Assembly: GCA_030867875.1 (NCBI GenBank)
Contig: JAOWCC010001634.1
Location: forward strand, 139,954,365-140,018,364
Origin: Actinernus sp. WN-2022
Taxonomy: Eukaryota > Cnidaria > Anthozoa > Actiniaria > Actinernidae
Length of the DNA: 64,000 bases
Reading direction: 5' to 3'
Positions 12,799 to 25,245 of the stretch are shown piece by piece. Every line of letters begins with the position of its first letter. Positions within the stretch are counted from its first letter, which is position 1. A program made the translations under genes and the position numbers. The notes under the pieces are model-generated. The model was not told the origin of the DNA and ran no database searches. It saw only the letters and a list, made by a program, of their open reading frames with translations.

Positions 12799-14429
12799 TA
12801 CCCAAGGCGTTGTTCCTATCTAGTCATGTTGTACCTTTGGTTTAAATTGGTTACGATTTGTAATTACTCTTACCGTTTACGGCTTTTAGGTTTTCTTTAT
12901 TAAAGTCCGTTGGACTATCCTGAAAGATATTGTTCTTGTATTCCATGTTTCCTTTCTCTTTTAACTCTACTCTCATTAAATATTACCTGGTAGCAGTGAG
13001 TTTCTTGCCCAAGGTAAATATACTAGCTTCGTAATTATTGGCTGTCAATCAATCTTAACATTGATGTAATTTTGCACCTTGTTATTTTCTAGTAGCACGT
13101 ATACACATTTAGCAGCGCTTTGCGTGTGGAAAAATCCACGCAGACAGTGAATAAGCTCCTCCTTGAGCTTATGTCATTTTGTTTGTTTAGTCATTGACTA
13201 GAGAGAACTTTTACCTTGAATTCACTTGTTTTCGATTTTAACCTAGATATTTCTTCTTGGACAGTTAGGTCTTACTACTGATCTTAAAACAAACATTATT
13301 GAACTTGGTGAAATCCGTAATTCTAAACTCTAAAATTCGTTTTAAGGTTCGTTTGGGCGTGAACACGCGTGTTTAAGCAGTAGCATTGTAAGATTTAGTT
13401 AGTTGGTTGTTGCAGGGGATCCGCACGGAGTTGGTTGGTGCGGGCGATCCGCATGGAGTTAGTTGGTGCAGAGCCTACCGCGGGGTACAAATAAAGAACG
13501 TCCATCTCAAGTCTCGTCTACTCTCTCAGAGTACGATCCCGGTTCCTGCGAGAGAACGCCAGTTTAAGAAAACTCATGCACGCGAAACACTTTGTTAACT
13601 GAAGTTTATCCAGGATTAGCGCTAATCGGGCTTGGAGAAATTCAGGGCTGGTTTCAAGTTGTATATTAAATATCTGTTCGCAGCAGTCCTTGAAGCAAAA
13701 GCTAGGAACTATGCCAAAACGCCTTCCCATAGCTGTTGCCATTCTCGGATTTATCAAATAATTAACCCAATGTTTACAATAGAAGATGAACAAACAATTA
13801 ACTCCATACTCACCTATACCCTGGCTCCAGACAGGAGAGAAGATAAGGGCTTTTCGAAAATGTTTGCTTAAACGTAAAATTAGTGTAAGCCGGATGGAAA
13901 ACGTCTAAAATGTTTTGCTAAAATTTTCTGAAAATTGAAGACAAAAGTCGAATATGATGGTTGAAACTTTCGTATGTAACACTGAATTACTATTACCGAC
14001 ATTTAAGTATCATGTATTTTATACTACAGAGTAACTCATTAAGAAACAATTGCAACGAAAGATACAGTCCCCTAGAAGTTTTGGCGGAGTAATAAGTGTC
14101 AACAGGATCTGGAGAAAGGTTCATACCTATTCGTTTCTCAGTATAACCGATCAACAGAATGTCACAACCTTATATGTTTACGTTAAGGCTTCCGCCACCA
14201 CATCTAGGAATTTCGAGATGATATTAAAAGCGCCCTAGAAAGTTCGAAATGATATACCCCTAGGTTCCGCTCCAAACAGATACAAATCTACCAGCACAGC
14301 TTGATTGCTTCTAAAGCACCTATAATGAATTTCAAATGATATATTAAAGTATTTTCGGGAAGAACAGTTGGGTATCCCTGAAGCTTAAATCGTCCATAAA
14401 CCAACAAAACACTTTCTAACTAAAATAAC
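12799..14429. other. Gene-free stretch with LTR-like patch
   Basis: A two-copy 28-bp direct repeat, GGATCCGCACGGAGTTGGTT / CGATCCGCATGGAGTTAGTT, lies at about 13419-13472. It is followed by GGGGTACAAATAAAGAACGTCC, which looks like the polyadenylation region of an LTR. I cannot find matching borders, so no element is called. GGATTAGCGCTAATCGGGCT at about 13612 matches the hairpin element at 23904. Confidence 0.35.
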
Positions 14430-14565
14430 GGGGAGGTTGCGGGTTACTGAACCTCGGATGGACCAATACTCAGGGTCTCAAAATAACTGAGTAGAAGGTG
14501 GTACCTCTGTGAAACAATCTCGTTCTCGAACTACTGGTTAGACCTCTTCTCGGGTAAGGATGTAC
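14430..14565 (+). mobile_element. tRNA-derived SINE, family P, partial
   Basis: GGACCAATACTCAGGGTCTC, AAAATAACTGAGTAGAAGGT and CTCTTCTCGGGTAAGGATGT match the body of the SINEs at 26749-26915 and 51689-51856 (both minus). The tRNA-like head is degraded. Confidence 0.6.
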
Positions 14566-17500
14566 GAGTTACCGACGTTAAATAATGTTGTTTTACCTTC
14601 ATCGTTTAATTTGTTATATAGATTAGACGCCGGTTTATACATGAGATCTAGACCTAGCTGACCAAACCCTTTTTGATAACCATCCAAACTGAAATTTCGC
14701 CAGCTAAGCAAATGGCGTGGAACAACAGCATGGAATATATACAGGACAAGTAGTTCTCTCTATATTGTTTTCCATATATTTATATATATAATTCCATTCA
14801 TAATATCTCAACATAACTAATATTTACTACTTCTAACAGCCGAGATTCTTCCTCTCTGTGTAAACAAAATCGAACCAAGTTTATTCGCTATACTTCATTT
14901 GATACTGATTTCATAAAGGGTCTTCTTTCATTCCATTTTATCTTACAAACTTCGCAGCAGAAAAAAAATACAATAAATAGTAAAGTAAACATTCATAATT
15001 ATACAATAATACAATACATATGTGATTAAATAATGTTAATAACTATTAACGATTTCTGGTAATTAAATACTATTCACACGCAGTGACAGGGTCACAATAC
15101 AACACCCTACATCAAGTATTGTTCGTACTTTTCTGTCCAAGTAATCAATTTGTGCTTGGAAACAGATACAAAACAGAATTGACACTGATGAAAAAGTAGA
15201 AAATATGTTTATCTCTCAAAATAAGATTAGTCCGCGCTTTCTTAGCCTTATTTCCCTGCAATCTCCATATGTAATAGTTATCTCGATAAAGTCATATTAC
15301 TTTCCATTATTTTGAACTGAAACGAGGTACCGACGTTTTCTAGATTGACTGGCGAGGAACGATTTTTCTTTCTGAAGAATTAATCAGTCAAATAACGCGG
15401 TACATAAAAGGGAGATTATGAAATGATTGCCAAGTTACTGAAAACATATAAATGAACAGTCAAATTCACACACTTGCTTCTACACTCTAGAGTCTTCGCT
15501 TAAGTGTTCTCTGGAATCACCGATTTTGTTTCCAACCTTCTTGACAGCCTAGCTGACATTTTTTTCTGGAATGAATTCTATAAATGGGGAACTAGAATTT
15601 GGAAATGGTGAACTGATTGAGCCCCAGTCAAACCGTTTGTTCAAAATCGGTACATTTGTTGAAGCCGATCTTGAAGTCGGTTGTTTGTATAATGGCCTGA
15701 AAATAGATATTGAAAGCGTGTTGGAGAGACAATTTCAAACAGTTTTCATATTGTTGGTACTTTTGCAGGCAGAAACACAACAACAACAAAAAGACGCAAA
15801 CGCATTTGATTTCTCGATTTGAAATTAATATTCTTTACCTTTAAGAGATAATTTTTAAAGTCAATATAAATGGCAAACACAATTGAAGTAGCAATGAATA
15901 ATATCACCCCGCTACTTGATAAGTCTAAGTAAACTTTTCGAATATCAAGACAGTTATGTCCGTTTATAATCTTTAGTTCTATCCAGTTCTTTTGTCGTGA
16001 AACTTAGCTGATTCAAAAGATGAAGAAAAAGATATTGGAGGGCTATTTTGAACTTGAGAACGCGGTGTGAAAAACGTAGGAACATTTGCAACCAAGTAAA
16101 GATCATTATTGTACAAGCGACTCGATCATTCTAATGCGCTTTTTAAAAAACAGTCGAGCTTTTGTGCAGAGCGTTCACGGCTAATCTTTTGTGGTTTGGA
16201 AACATACATTTGAATTTCAAACACATTATTAACCACACAGGGATTCACTAGGAACATTTAATCCGTTTTAGCTTTCTCGACACCCAGAATGGTGGAGTAT
16301 TGAATTATTTACTTTTCAACGACGAATATTCCCGGCCGAGCATGAGAAAACTCGATTTTAAATCAGTGCTATAGGTTCGTCATAATTTGACCTGTTGTGA
16401 TTTCTCTGTAATTATTTGAGCAGTTGGAAAGAGAGGAGAACAAAGAAAGACGAGTTTAGTGCACCATGCAAAAGCGAATCAGGCAATTGCTAAAACATTA
16501 TTTTATCGGCAATAAATGGGCGATTTTCATGAAAATAGCACTAGTTGAGAAACGTGCTATACCTTAATTTTCATGTTTTCAAAGTTGTTGGTACTAAAAT
16601 TCTGCAAATGAAAAGTTTTAATTCGACCGGAAATAGGGTACCAACAAGCTTAGGGTTCACGTTTTCAATTTGTTTGTTTTTCTCAAGATCGCAAGAAATA
16701 TGAAAATTACTTTCGATAACCTTACCTCTCTTTAGCCAACGGAGTTGTTGCTTCTGGTGTTGAGTTATAATTGAAGCCTTTCAACTTAAACGCCAACTTG
16801 TGCCTACCGAATTAAGTTTTTCCATAATTTGAAAGTCACTGTTATTAAAATTGAACCCTACGATATAATGGAATTAGAATATTGGAATAAGCGATGTGGT
16901 TATTAGATTGATGCGGGAGGTTTCGGAACTGCCTGTTCCCGCTGCCTGACTAAAACAACGGTCTTAACCGACTGATTAATTTTAGGTGCTACTTTACATA
17001 TTCGAACAGTAAAATACTAGTAGACCCTATTGTCTACTCTGATAAGATGTTAAACTGTAGGACTAAGTTAACTTTCAACCTACAGCTCTATGGTTAAACT
17101 GATTTACTTTTCTATTAGATTATCTGACCACTTTCAGTCGCTGAGATTTCTTTCAATTCTTTAGTTTGGTTACAGAATTGTGCGTGCGTGTCAGCCATCG
17201 ATTCCAGAACTTATTTTTAAAGCGTAATGACCCCATCAAATCAGTGCAAAAGATTTCATGAACATGTGTACCTTTACTCGACGTGCTGCTGTAAGCTGAA
17301 TTTCACTTCCTAAGTTTAAAAGAAGTTATATTTGCCAATTACCTTTGAAACCCAACTATTATGCTTCTACTCCAGTTGTAGCTACTTTGTTTGGTGCAAG
17401 CGGTTGTCAAGGCGAACTGGAAGTATTCTTTCCAAGTATGTTCACGATTCGTTGCTCCCTCAGCTAATAATAAGATAAATATATGTCTTCGTGATTCAAG

Positions 17501-18345
17501 TGGCAGCAATAAATCCCGATGAGAGTTTTTAACCGTGCTGGCAGGATTTTTAATTTGTCTTCAGCCCAGTGGATGACTTTGAAACCGCGCTATTGTCTGG
17601 CCTGGGGTAGCTATTAACAGCGAAACAAAAACGAAATAAAGAACAAACCCTCCAAGAAATAACAGCTTGCGAGAGGAGATAAAATACTAGAAGTAAGCCT
17701 TTTGATTTGAATTGAGAGACATAGGGTTTCCAGTTTCCATTGGCATATAGATTAAATATTAAATATTTGGATCACTTGGGTAGATTTAGATGTTTGGCTC
17801 GGCAGGGTATCAAACAACGGAATTACTTCAGACTGACACCTTTTAATATGGAAAGGGGTCTTCTTTTCGTGTTAACGTGCCTCAGTTGTGTAAACTAAAC
17901 TTCGAAGTGGCGGTATTTCTCTCCGTTTTAATGAATTTAAATGCGCTACACAGCAAAACAGCGCCCTTTTATTTGAAATTCATGTGAGCACGATAAGGGC
18001 TACTTATTTTGAGCAGAAATATCCGAAAATGCCTTTGTTTCTAACCTAACTCTAACCTGGCCTCTCAAATAAAGAAATTATGGGATCGATCTCAGACAAA
18101 GAAATATGGGATAGAAAGGCCACAAAAGTCAGCGCGAGTGTCATTTGCTCTCGGCGGAGTAAATAAAACACTGGAAAGTGCGTTAACAGATGAAGCATGT
18201 TGACAAGAAAGGGGTCTACCTATCTAAAGACATTTTCGTGTTAACGTGCCTCATATATATATTACGTTTTCTGTTTTTTTTTTCAAATTCTTATTACTTT
18301 ACTGACCACTGTCGGAACATCTGTTTTGCAGACGGAGCCCACCTT
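14566..18345. other. Gene-free AT-rich stretch
   Basis: No confident exon or element, apart from the weak 83-codon frame at 15571. A TTTTCGTGTTAACGTGCCTC motif occurs at about 17864 and again at about 18233, so a diverged repeat is present. Confidence 0.4.
15571..15822 (+). CDS. Weak candidate small gene, 83 codons, unknown
   Basis: ATG frame MNSINGELEFGNGELIEP to QQQKDANAFDFSI, not recognised. A TATAAA lies about 120 bp upstream (15450). The frame is non-repetitive and has fairly mixed composition, but the length is within chance. No splice structure or homology is evident; probably spurious. Confidence 0.12.
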   Translation: MNSINGELEFGNGELIEPQSNRLFKIGTFVEADLEVGCLYNGLKIDIESVLERQFQTVFILLVLLQAETQQQQKDANAFDFSI

Positions 18346-19485
18346 TTTAAAAGGGAACTGAACCCTAAAATCAACCCAACGTCTATACCAAGATGGATTC
18401 GATTGAAATAAGTTCTGATATTTTATTTTTCTGTGTTGCGCGTCTATGAAGAGAAAATTAGTCTTCAAGTTCGATTTTTCGCTGAAAATCTATATTGTGT
18501 GACGGCTCAATAGCCCACTTCCGCGATATGCTTTACTTGTCACGCACAAATGTTTCAACACGAGCCTCCGTGCTAAATTAAATTTATTCTTTTATGCAAA
18601 TTTCCCCATTGCTGGTTTGCAATCAATCCCCAGAGATTCAAATAACAAAGACGTGGCGGCCATGTTGGTCGAATCAAACAAACAAATCTTTTGGTTTCAC
18701 GGTTGACCGAACGAGGAAAACACGACTTTCATAATATTTGCATATTTGATTTCCCGTTTCGGTAGTTTATCCACATGTATAGAAAATATAAACATTGCCA
18801 TGTGAAAGAGCATGTTGACATTAGTTAACTTGTGAAAGTTGAGTGCTGTAGCTTATAAAGCAATGAAGTTACATCCAGTTGAAATTATAGAGATTTGTAT
18901 GAGAAAAACAACGGAGGCCTTTCTAGCCTCGCTTTCATGTTTTTCTGCATTACAAATGCTCATAGCTCAACAGCAATTTTCCACATTGCTCCAAAACTCA
19001 AAACAATTACTAGTTATAATGTAATTTTTCATGTGGTAGCATTGGTTTCTCCCTACAGATTTATCTTCCAAATTATGCAAATTAGGAGGTGGCTGGAAGC
19101 GGCCATTATGAAAGTCGTGTATATTTTGTTAACGTCAACCAAGATGGCGGCGATGACGCCGGTCACGTGCAACCCAGCAATATCGTTCGTTTCCCCATAT
19201 CGTACGGAAAAACAATCACACCTCCAGCACAAAGAAAAACACAATGGCCCGCAATTAGAAGCCATCAGAGTCCCGCTTTTCAATGTCGGGACAGCATAAC
19301 TAATTTATTCCCCGTACCTGACGTCACAATTTACAAGACACACAGCGAAATTCGTGAGGTAGGTTTCTGATTTTCGCTTCATAGACGCGCAACATAGAAA
19401 AATAAAATAGCAGAACTTATTTATTTCGAATACATGTTTTTATAGACGTTGGGTTGATTTTAGGGTTCAGTTCCCCCCTTTAAAA
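18346..19485. mobile_element. 1.1 kb inverted-repeat element
   Basis: The left arm 18346-18456 (TTTTAAAAGGGAACTGAACC, CTAAAATCAACCCAACGTCT, TGTGTTGCGCGTCTATGAAG) is mirrored at 19372-19485. The inside holds YY1-like AAGATGGCGGC (19140) and a fragment of the ATGGCCGCC hairpin family (18629-18680). Short open frames of 60-134 codons in the middle resemble no family. Confidence 0.65.
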
Positions 19486-19996
19486 GCTTCCAGTTTGAAG
19501 AATCTCTCCAGTTGGTGGAATCTCTCCAGTTAGTCATACTGAAATTATCTCCAGTTAGGTATGGGTCAAACTATGAACGCGAGTGGTTTATGGAATTTAG
19601 AGTGTCGAACATTAGTTAGAACATGGTCACACCCACTCGTCCAATCAGCGTTCCCCATTTATTTGTGCTGTTATTCTGCTAAAATATGGCTCAGTATTCA
19701 GAACTCGAAGAACTCGAAGCCCTAGTGGCAATACAATTTTTTAGTAAAACAACATGCAATATAGACACCGAAACAAAACGTGATTTACTCGCTGTGTAAC
19801 ATTTATGCCATTTGCTTTAATTAAGTATGGCATGTGGTGCTAGCAATACCAGCTTAGTATTTGTTATTTAGAAATATGTTCTAGTATTAAATTATTTTTG
19901 GGTAAAACTGTTGTAGTAGTTTCATAATTGTTCGTCGTTATGTTAATCACTTTCCATAGTGGCTTTCTACATAGTACTTATTATGCATAGTGAAGT

Positions 19997-20072
19997 ACTA
20001 TATAATATTCCACTGGTGAGGTTGTAAAAACAATGCAAAACAAAAGGCCTCACCAGTGGAATACTATATAGT
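19997..20072. repeat. 25-bp inverted repeat hairpin
   Basis: ACTATATAATATTCCACTGG then TGAGG pairs with CCTCACCAGTGGAATACTAT then ATAGT, with a 26-bp loop. One mismatch. Confidence 0.9.
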
Positions 20073-20084
20073 AAAAAAAGGTAA

Positions 20085-20450
20085 AGGTATGCATTTATAT
20101 AGCGCAAATTCTATGTGAATATATCCAAATGCGCTTCACAAGCTTATTTTTGTGATACGGACTGCTATTATGGCGCAATGTGTTGCCGTGCAGTTTACAA
20201 TCATGAGTGATTGTTAGTAACTCAGAATACGTGGCTGTTGTGTCGGGAGACAATCCCCTACTCTTTCTCGAAATAACACAACAGGTTCTTTCACATCCCC
20301 CTCGTACAGATTAGAAAAGGAAGGAGACAAGGCCAACGGCTTATACGTGCCTGCCCAAAGGACGTGGGCGGGAATCGAACCCCTGACCTCCCGCACTCTA
20401 GACCGTGCTCTCCCAACTGCATGAACTATGAAGCACTGAGGCGGTATCTC
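20085..20450 (-). mobile_element. tRNA-derived SINE, family O
   Basis: On the minus strand the head reads CGCCTCAGTGCTTCATAGTT, CATGCAGTTGGGAGAGCACG and GGGGTTCGATTCCCGCCCAC, matching pol III box A and box B layouts. The body carries AACCTGTTGTGTTATTTCGA and the tail TATATAAATGCATACC. It shares head and body with 52620-53010. Confidence 0.75.
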
Positions 20451-20622
20451 ATAATATTAATAATAATAGTACTTCACTATGCATAATTAAAATCTTTTAC
20501 CCCACAATTTCCCTGTGCTTCAGAGCCCACGCCACTTGCCTTATTGAGACATTATGGAATATAGAACACTAAAACACTCGACGCTGATTGCCTGAGTGGG
20601 TGTAACCATATTCTAAGTAAGG

Positions 20623-20766
20623 GTTAGATAATGGCACGAGAGTTCTATGTGATTTAGAGTGCCGAGTATTTAGATAGAAAACCACGAGCGCGCTAGCGCG
20701 AGTGGTTATCTATATAAAATGCGAGGCACTCTAAATCACATAGAACTCGAGTGTTCATTATCTAAC
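20623..20766. mobile_element. Near-perfect hairpin MITE
   Basis: GTTAGATAATGGCACGAGAG then TTCTATGTGATTTAGAGTGCC is mirrored by GGCACTCTAAATCACATAGA then ACTCGAG...ATTATCTAAC. The centre is the palindrome CGCGCTAGCGCG. Confidence 0.8.
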
Positions 20767-21345
20767 AGTCTAGAATTTTGTCACATCCACGAGACTTTTT
20801 TTTCTGAAATTATTGGCAACTACTGTAAGAAACTCTGAACATTTCGAAATAATATACAGTTTTATGAAAAAAGATCAATCTAATATTAAATTATGCAAAT
20901 TTGTAGAAAAGCAACAGTGCGGGTAAGAGATAAAGGATAGTTTTGAAAATAAGTAGGATTTACATTATATTAAGACTAAGAGTCGCGTGAGATTTTAAAA
21001 GTAATTATATAATAAACTACAGTTGTGGAGTACGTGCCTGGAACGGCTTAAAACCAACGAAGTTTCTTCGTCTTATAAATTTACACTGCACAAGACAAGA
21101 TATCCAATACATTTTCACATCATTCTTACTGCGTGCATGCATGGTCGATATATGTATTTTGACAGAAATATATGTATTTCTGTCAATCGATCATAACTGG
21201 TACAAACCGCATATCCGTAATTTGCCTTTGCTCGTGTTGTGGTACGTCATTGACACATGACACAGAATGTGCTGTTGTTACTCTAATTTAGACCATTCTC
21301 AAGCTGATGTAGGCCTGGGACCCAAAATCACTAAAACTTGGGAAT

Positions 21346-21480
21346 GTCGACATTGAACGACTAAGGCCTCGGCAAACGTCGAACTTAAGTCGCGCCGATC
21401 CTATAAAAAAATCGGCTCGGTAAAAGATCGACTTAGGGCCGACGTGGCAGCAAACGGCGTCGAACATATGTCTGTAGCTC
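21346..21480. mobile_element. MITE fragment related to 11405 and 22090
   Basis: CTCGGCAAACGTCGAACTTA and AAGATCGACTTAGGGCCGAC, with ACGTCGAC-type inverted modules shared with the elements at 11405 and 22090. Borders are unclear. Confidence 0.4.
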
Positions 21481-21621
21481 CGAGTACCCGGCCATGCCTT
21501 TAATTACTCATAATTAAACATCAATTGATCGAACATTGTCAAGTACAACACAACTTTATGCTATTTACTCTGAAGAGATAAATAAATGCTAAACTATATA
21601 TATATAGTATATATATGTATG

Positions 21622-21757
21622 TATGGGTGTTAAGAAATTTATTGAGTTTCGTCAGGGAGGCCAGAAAAAACCTACCTCGGCAAAAAACCCCTGTGGGGAA
21701 ACACTAGTGTAGGAAATCTGGATTGGGCCAGACGAAAACAGTTTAAACACCCATACT
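21622..21757. mobile_element. Short inverted-repeat element
   Basis: TATGGGTGTTAAGAAATT and TTTCGTCAGG on the left mirror CCAGACGAAAACAGTTTAAA then CACCCATA on the right. An AT microsatellite (about 21594-21620) abuts it. Confidence 0.55.
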
Positions 21758-22089
21758 TTGAGTAACTGGTTGCAAGTCCTTCCACGTTAAGTTGATGTAT
21801 CTTCTCTTTGGTGCACGTACGATCAGCATATGACGACATAACCAAGTCGAGAAGAGAACGTATAGTCGTGCGCGCAGAACAGGGTCAATTAATCGGTAAG
21901 ATTACTCCAAATGCCGGCATTTACTATATCTAAAAGTAAACAAATAAAAGTAAACAAGTAAAACGCGTGTGGTAAAAATAATAAATATATGTTTGGGAGA
22001 TGGGGGAGATGTTGTTTTCACGGCTTTGGCACAATCCATACTATTTGCATGATTTATTTATTATTTTACATAATTTATTAATTTAGTTT

Positions 22090-22300
22090 GGCGCGTGTTA
22101 AGAACGACGTTTGCCGTAAAGTCGCCGCACCAGAGTCGTAATTCCCAACTTGGCTACTCGAACCTCATGCTGGACTCGTACCTATTGAATAGGTCGATCT
22201 CAATTGCGGCAAACGTCGTACTATCCATGAGCCTATTTCAAAATTAATAGGTTCGACTGAATTAAGTTCATGGTTAGTTTGCCGTAGGCCTAAGACTCGG
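22090..22300. mobile_element. MITE related to 11405
   Basis: GTTAAGAACGACGTTTGCCG at the left mirrors CGGCAAACGTCGTACTATCC then ATGAGCC. It shares CAGAGTCGTAATTCCCAACT with the 11405 element's CAAAGTCGTAATTCCCGACT. Confidence 0.55.
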
Positions 22301-22426
22301 TTGTTCGAAGCAAGGGTGAGCGCTACCCGGCCAGAGTTAAATCGCTAATCCGAGGGTGAACTGTACAGAATAGTTAGATTTAGCGCTATCCTAGGGATAA
22401 AGTTACCCTTGCTTCGAACAGAACCG
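22297..22426. mobile_element. Hairpin MITE
   Basis: CGGTTGTTCGAAGCAAGGGT (left) pairs with ACCCTTGCTTCGAACAGAAC then CG (right). Middle GCTAATCCGAGG/CCTAGGGAT is also partly self-complementary. Confidence 0.7.
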
Positions 22427-23213
22427 GGCCCTGTACGGCGTCCGTGAAATTCGAACTTTGTATTTCACTTTGTACTTTTGATACCGAGTTATTCCTACAT
22501 ATTGCATTTGACTTTCAACTTTGCCTTTTGTAAATTGAATATCAGTTTTCTACATTGTAGTTTACAAATTTGAAATTCAATATTTCAAATTTGATATGCA
22601 ACTTAAGGCATTTTGAAATATTTTCGATTTGACATTTCGCATCCAACCGCAATCCAGCAAACAATCGACATCGTGGGCTCAATTATTACCTCTGGAGTAC
22701 ACGCCATAAGGCTCTCCAGGGAAGTAAGGTTTGGGAGATGCCAGTCCACCTCTACACAGTCAACATTCACATGTGCTTTTTCGAAATGGAGGAACGCGTG
22801 TAGTGTATCATAATGTGCAATCTAGTTGCTGCGCAGCGAGCGGAGCAGCAATTAATAATTTGGACTAGCTATAGTATACACTGTACCTAATAGGTAGTGA
22901 ATGCTGCCGCACAGTTAAGGAAGTGTATTAGAAGTAAACCTACAGAAGCTCTTTGGCAGGAAAAATATATTACTTGGTGATAAAAATGCTAAGGTGTTAG
23001 ATGAATATGGCTATCGTGCGACTGAAGCCTATTTGAGCTGTGGGGTGTTTTCTTAAAAGTTGTCGCGATTTATTTCATTTTGTCCCGGCATATCAACGAT
23101 TTCCCGGTAAATTCTCTGAGCCTACCAATTCCCGACATTTTTTAAGATTCCCAGCACAAAAAACTGCTATTCTCCCTGGTAAAGTTTAAACACCGGAAAT
23201 CAACTGGAATAGC

Positions 23214-23616
23214 CCAGTTTCATATTCGAATATTACCGCTGAATGCAATGAGTACAGACGCATGTACGCAGGGTTAGCCTCATTCTGAAGTTAACATTCA
23301 TAAATACCAGCGAGAAGGTGGACTATTCACAACACTGTCTTTGATGGTTTTCACTCAATCCCCAGAGATTCAAATGACAAAGGGCATGGCGGCCATGTTG
23401 GTGTACCTAACAAAAGAAGCTAACGAAGAATCTATTGTTAAAGGTACACCAACATGGCCGCCGTGACGTCATGTGAAAACCATCTATAGTTGTAGTTTCA
23501 CGCTTTGCACTTTCTCGCTGGTATTTAAGAATATTTAACTTCAGAATGAGGCTAACCCTGCGTACATGCGTCTGTAGTCATTGCATTCAGCGGTAATTTT
23601 CGAATACAAAACTGGA
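23214..23616. mobile_element. Inverted-repeat element with another hairpin nested at its centre
   Basis: Left arm CAGTTTCATATTCGAATATT, ACCGCTGAATGCAATGAGTA, CAGACGCATGTACGCAGGGT and so on to ATACCAGCGAGAA (23217-23323) is mirrored at 23512-23614 with few mismatches. The YY1-motif hairpin 23343-23486 lies in the middle. Confidence 0.8.
23343..23486. mobile_element. ATGGCCGCC hairpin MITE, copy 1
   Basis: Ends AGATGGTTTTCACTCAATCC and CATGTGAAAACCATCT. Arms contain GGCATGGCGGCCATGTTGGT then GTACCT and, inverted, AGGTACACCAACATGGCCGC. An inverted full copy lies at 26938-27083. Confidence 0.85.
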
Positions 23617-23903
23617 TTATTGAGAAATTGCTGCGAAGCGAGCGGAGCAGCAATTAATAGTTTGGACAAAATCTTGCGACGGTTCATTGTGGTAATTCGC
23701 TGTTTCGACCTCAATCCCTTGCGTGGCCGACCACAACGCGCTCCTCCCCTCCCCACTCCACTGGAGAACATTTTCTGCAGCCACTGATACGATACTGAAG
23801 GACAATATATATCCGCGCGTCATTGGTACTTTACTGTGTAGCTTATATGCTTGGTTGTTTGTATTATCTAACATTTAAGATTGGCAGGGAATACTGACCC
23901 CCA

Positions 23904-24023
23904 GGGCCCGGTTCCTGAAAGCCCGATTAGCGCTAATCCTGGATTAACTCTCAACAAAACATATTAGTTGTCATGGTAATTAACTCTGGATTAGCGCTAA
24001 TCGGGCTTTCAGGAACCGGGCCC
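23904..24023. mobile_element. 120-bp hairpin MITE
   Basis: GGGCCCGGTTCCTGAAAGCC then CGATTAGCGCTAATCC (left) mirrors GGATTAGCGCTAATCGGGCT then TTCAGGAACCGGGCCC (right). The arms are nearly perfect; fragments also lie at 2868 and 13612. Confidence 0.9.
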
Positions 24024-24554
24024 AGTACCATAAAAGTCTCTATTGGGGATGGGAGGAGCAATCCTTTGACTGGTTTTTGTTCTTCGCATTCCTTGCAGCT
24101 TGGCATCTGGAGGAAAACGACTGATTTACGCAAATTCGCGAGTGCTTTGTCGTACGCTGTGCTTCAGGCTAAATCTGATCGTCTTCGTTTGTATTTTTAC
24201 TACACTTCCTTCAGTGCTACTTATTAGTCTTGTGTTTTGACGTTAAGTTTACTAAAACAGCGAGTTTAACCAACAAAACATGTTTTTTAACTTCATGATC
24301 ATACATGCTTATGCACGAGTCACTGGAGTCGTTTAGGCGATCGCAGATAGTTTGGGGCGGAGATAATGATAATGGCTATCAGTTACCATAGAGCAAGATC
24401 TCTCCTGTCATCAAGTAGTGAGCAGCAAATTATTTTATTCTATTGGCCTTCGATAAAATCAAGCAGCCGGTTCAAAGCACAATTGATTTCCGATGTTTGC
24501 AGATTTCACCGGGAAGAACAGCATTTTTTTGTGCTGTGAATCTTACATGTCGGG

Positions 24555-24910
24555 AACTGGGTCGAGCTAACGTGCGAGCCAGCGAGCCATGCGCGCCCAC
24601 AGGCAGCCCAATCTATGGGTTTGTGAAAATAGAAGATATGTATGGGGTTTTATGAATCCTTTCAAATTGCCGTAAAATGTTTAAATAAACATACCTTTTC
24701 GCTTCCATGTTGTTTCCGTTAGCCGGTGAGCCGAGGGGGATACAAAACTCCTAAAAAAAAAAACCTAAAATGGTTCCAAAGGAAGAAAAACCACAAAGGA
24801 AGAAAAACCACAAAGGAAACAACATGGAAGCGAAAAGGCGGTATGTAGATTGGGCTGCCTGTGGCCACGGTGCGAGCTTTGCCGGAGCCAGCCTTTCAAA
24901 ACTGCGAGCC
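24555..24910. mobile_element. Inverted-repeat element with an asymmetric left arm
   Basis: CCACAGGCAGCCCAATCTAT (24597) and CCTTTTCGCTTCCATGTTGT (24694) on the left correspond to the continuous inverse ACAACATGGAAGCGAAAAGG then CGGTATGTAGATTGGGCTGC (24816-24858). The left arm has about 70 extra bases between the two blocks. Confidence 0.6.
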
Positions 24911-25156
24911 AGATCATAGCGGGTATAATACTTACGAGTCCAGTCCGGTGACACTTTAACATTACCAAGCACTGTATGGCAGCCCAGAAAGACCCGATTA
25001 ATTCTGCTGTCGTTGACCGCCATTTTATTGTTTTCATACCCAGTCTACACTCGGCCTGCCACAGGCTTACCAGGCCAGTATCAGCATTAAATCATAAGTT
25101 TTCAGGCTTTTTGTGGTCTCGATTCAGTGCATTTGATAATTGCATATACTTTTATA

Positions 25157-25245
25157 GCCTGCTGAGCAGACGTATTTTTTCACTCATAAATTCAAAGAAA
25201 AAGTAACGTCTGCTTACCGGAGCGCTTAATTAGTTTCTAATATGC
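25157..25245. repeat. Dispersed repeat, arm 1 of a widely spaced inverted pair
   Basis: GCCTGCTGAGCAGACGTATT, TTTTCACTCATAAATTCAAA, then GTCTGCTTACCGGAGCGCTT and AATTAGTTTC. Inverted copies lie at 27716-27764 and 45355-45455. Confidence 0.75.

Larger units (their letters stand above)
19613..20617. mobile_element. Element with CACACCCACTCG ends, carrying nested insertions
   Basis: TTAGAACATGGTCACACCCA followed by CTCGTCCAATCAGCG (19615-19650) is mirrored by CGCTGATTGCCTGAGTGGGT then GTAACCATATTCTAA (20582-20617). The inside holds a second inverted pair (19980-20001 and 20466-20487) that itself holds a small hairpin and a SINE. Confidence 0.55.

Noticed and set aside
12811..13605. Solo LTR
   Set aside because: AATAAA-like region and a promising 3' end, but no TG...CA borders, target duplication or second copy could be shown.
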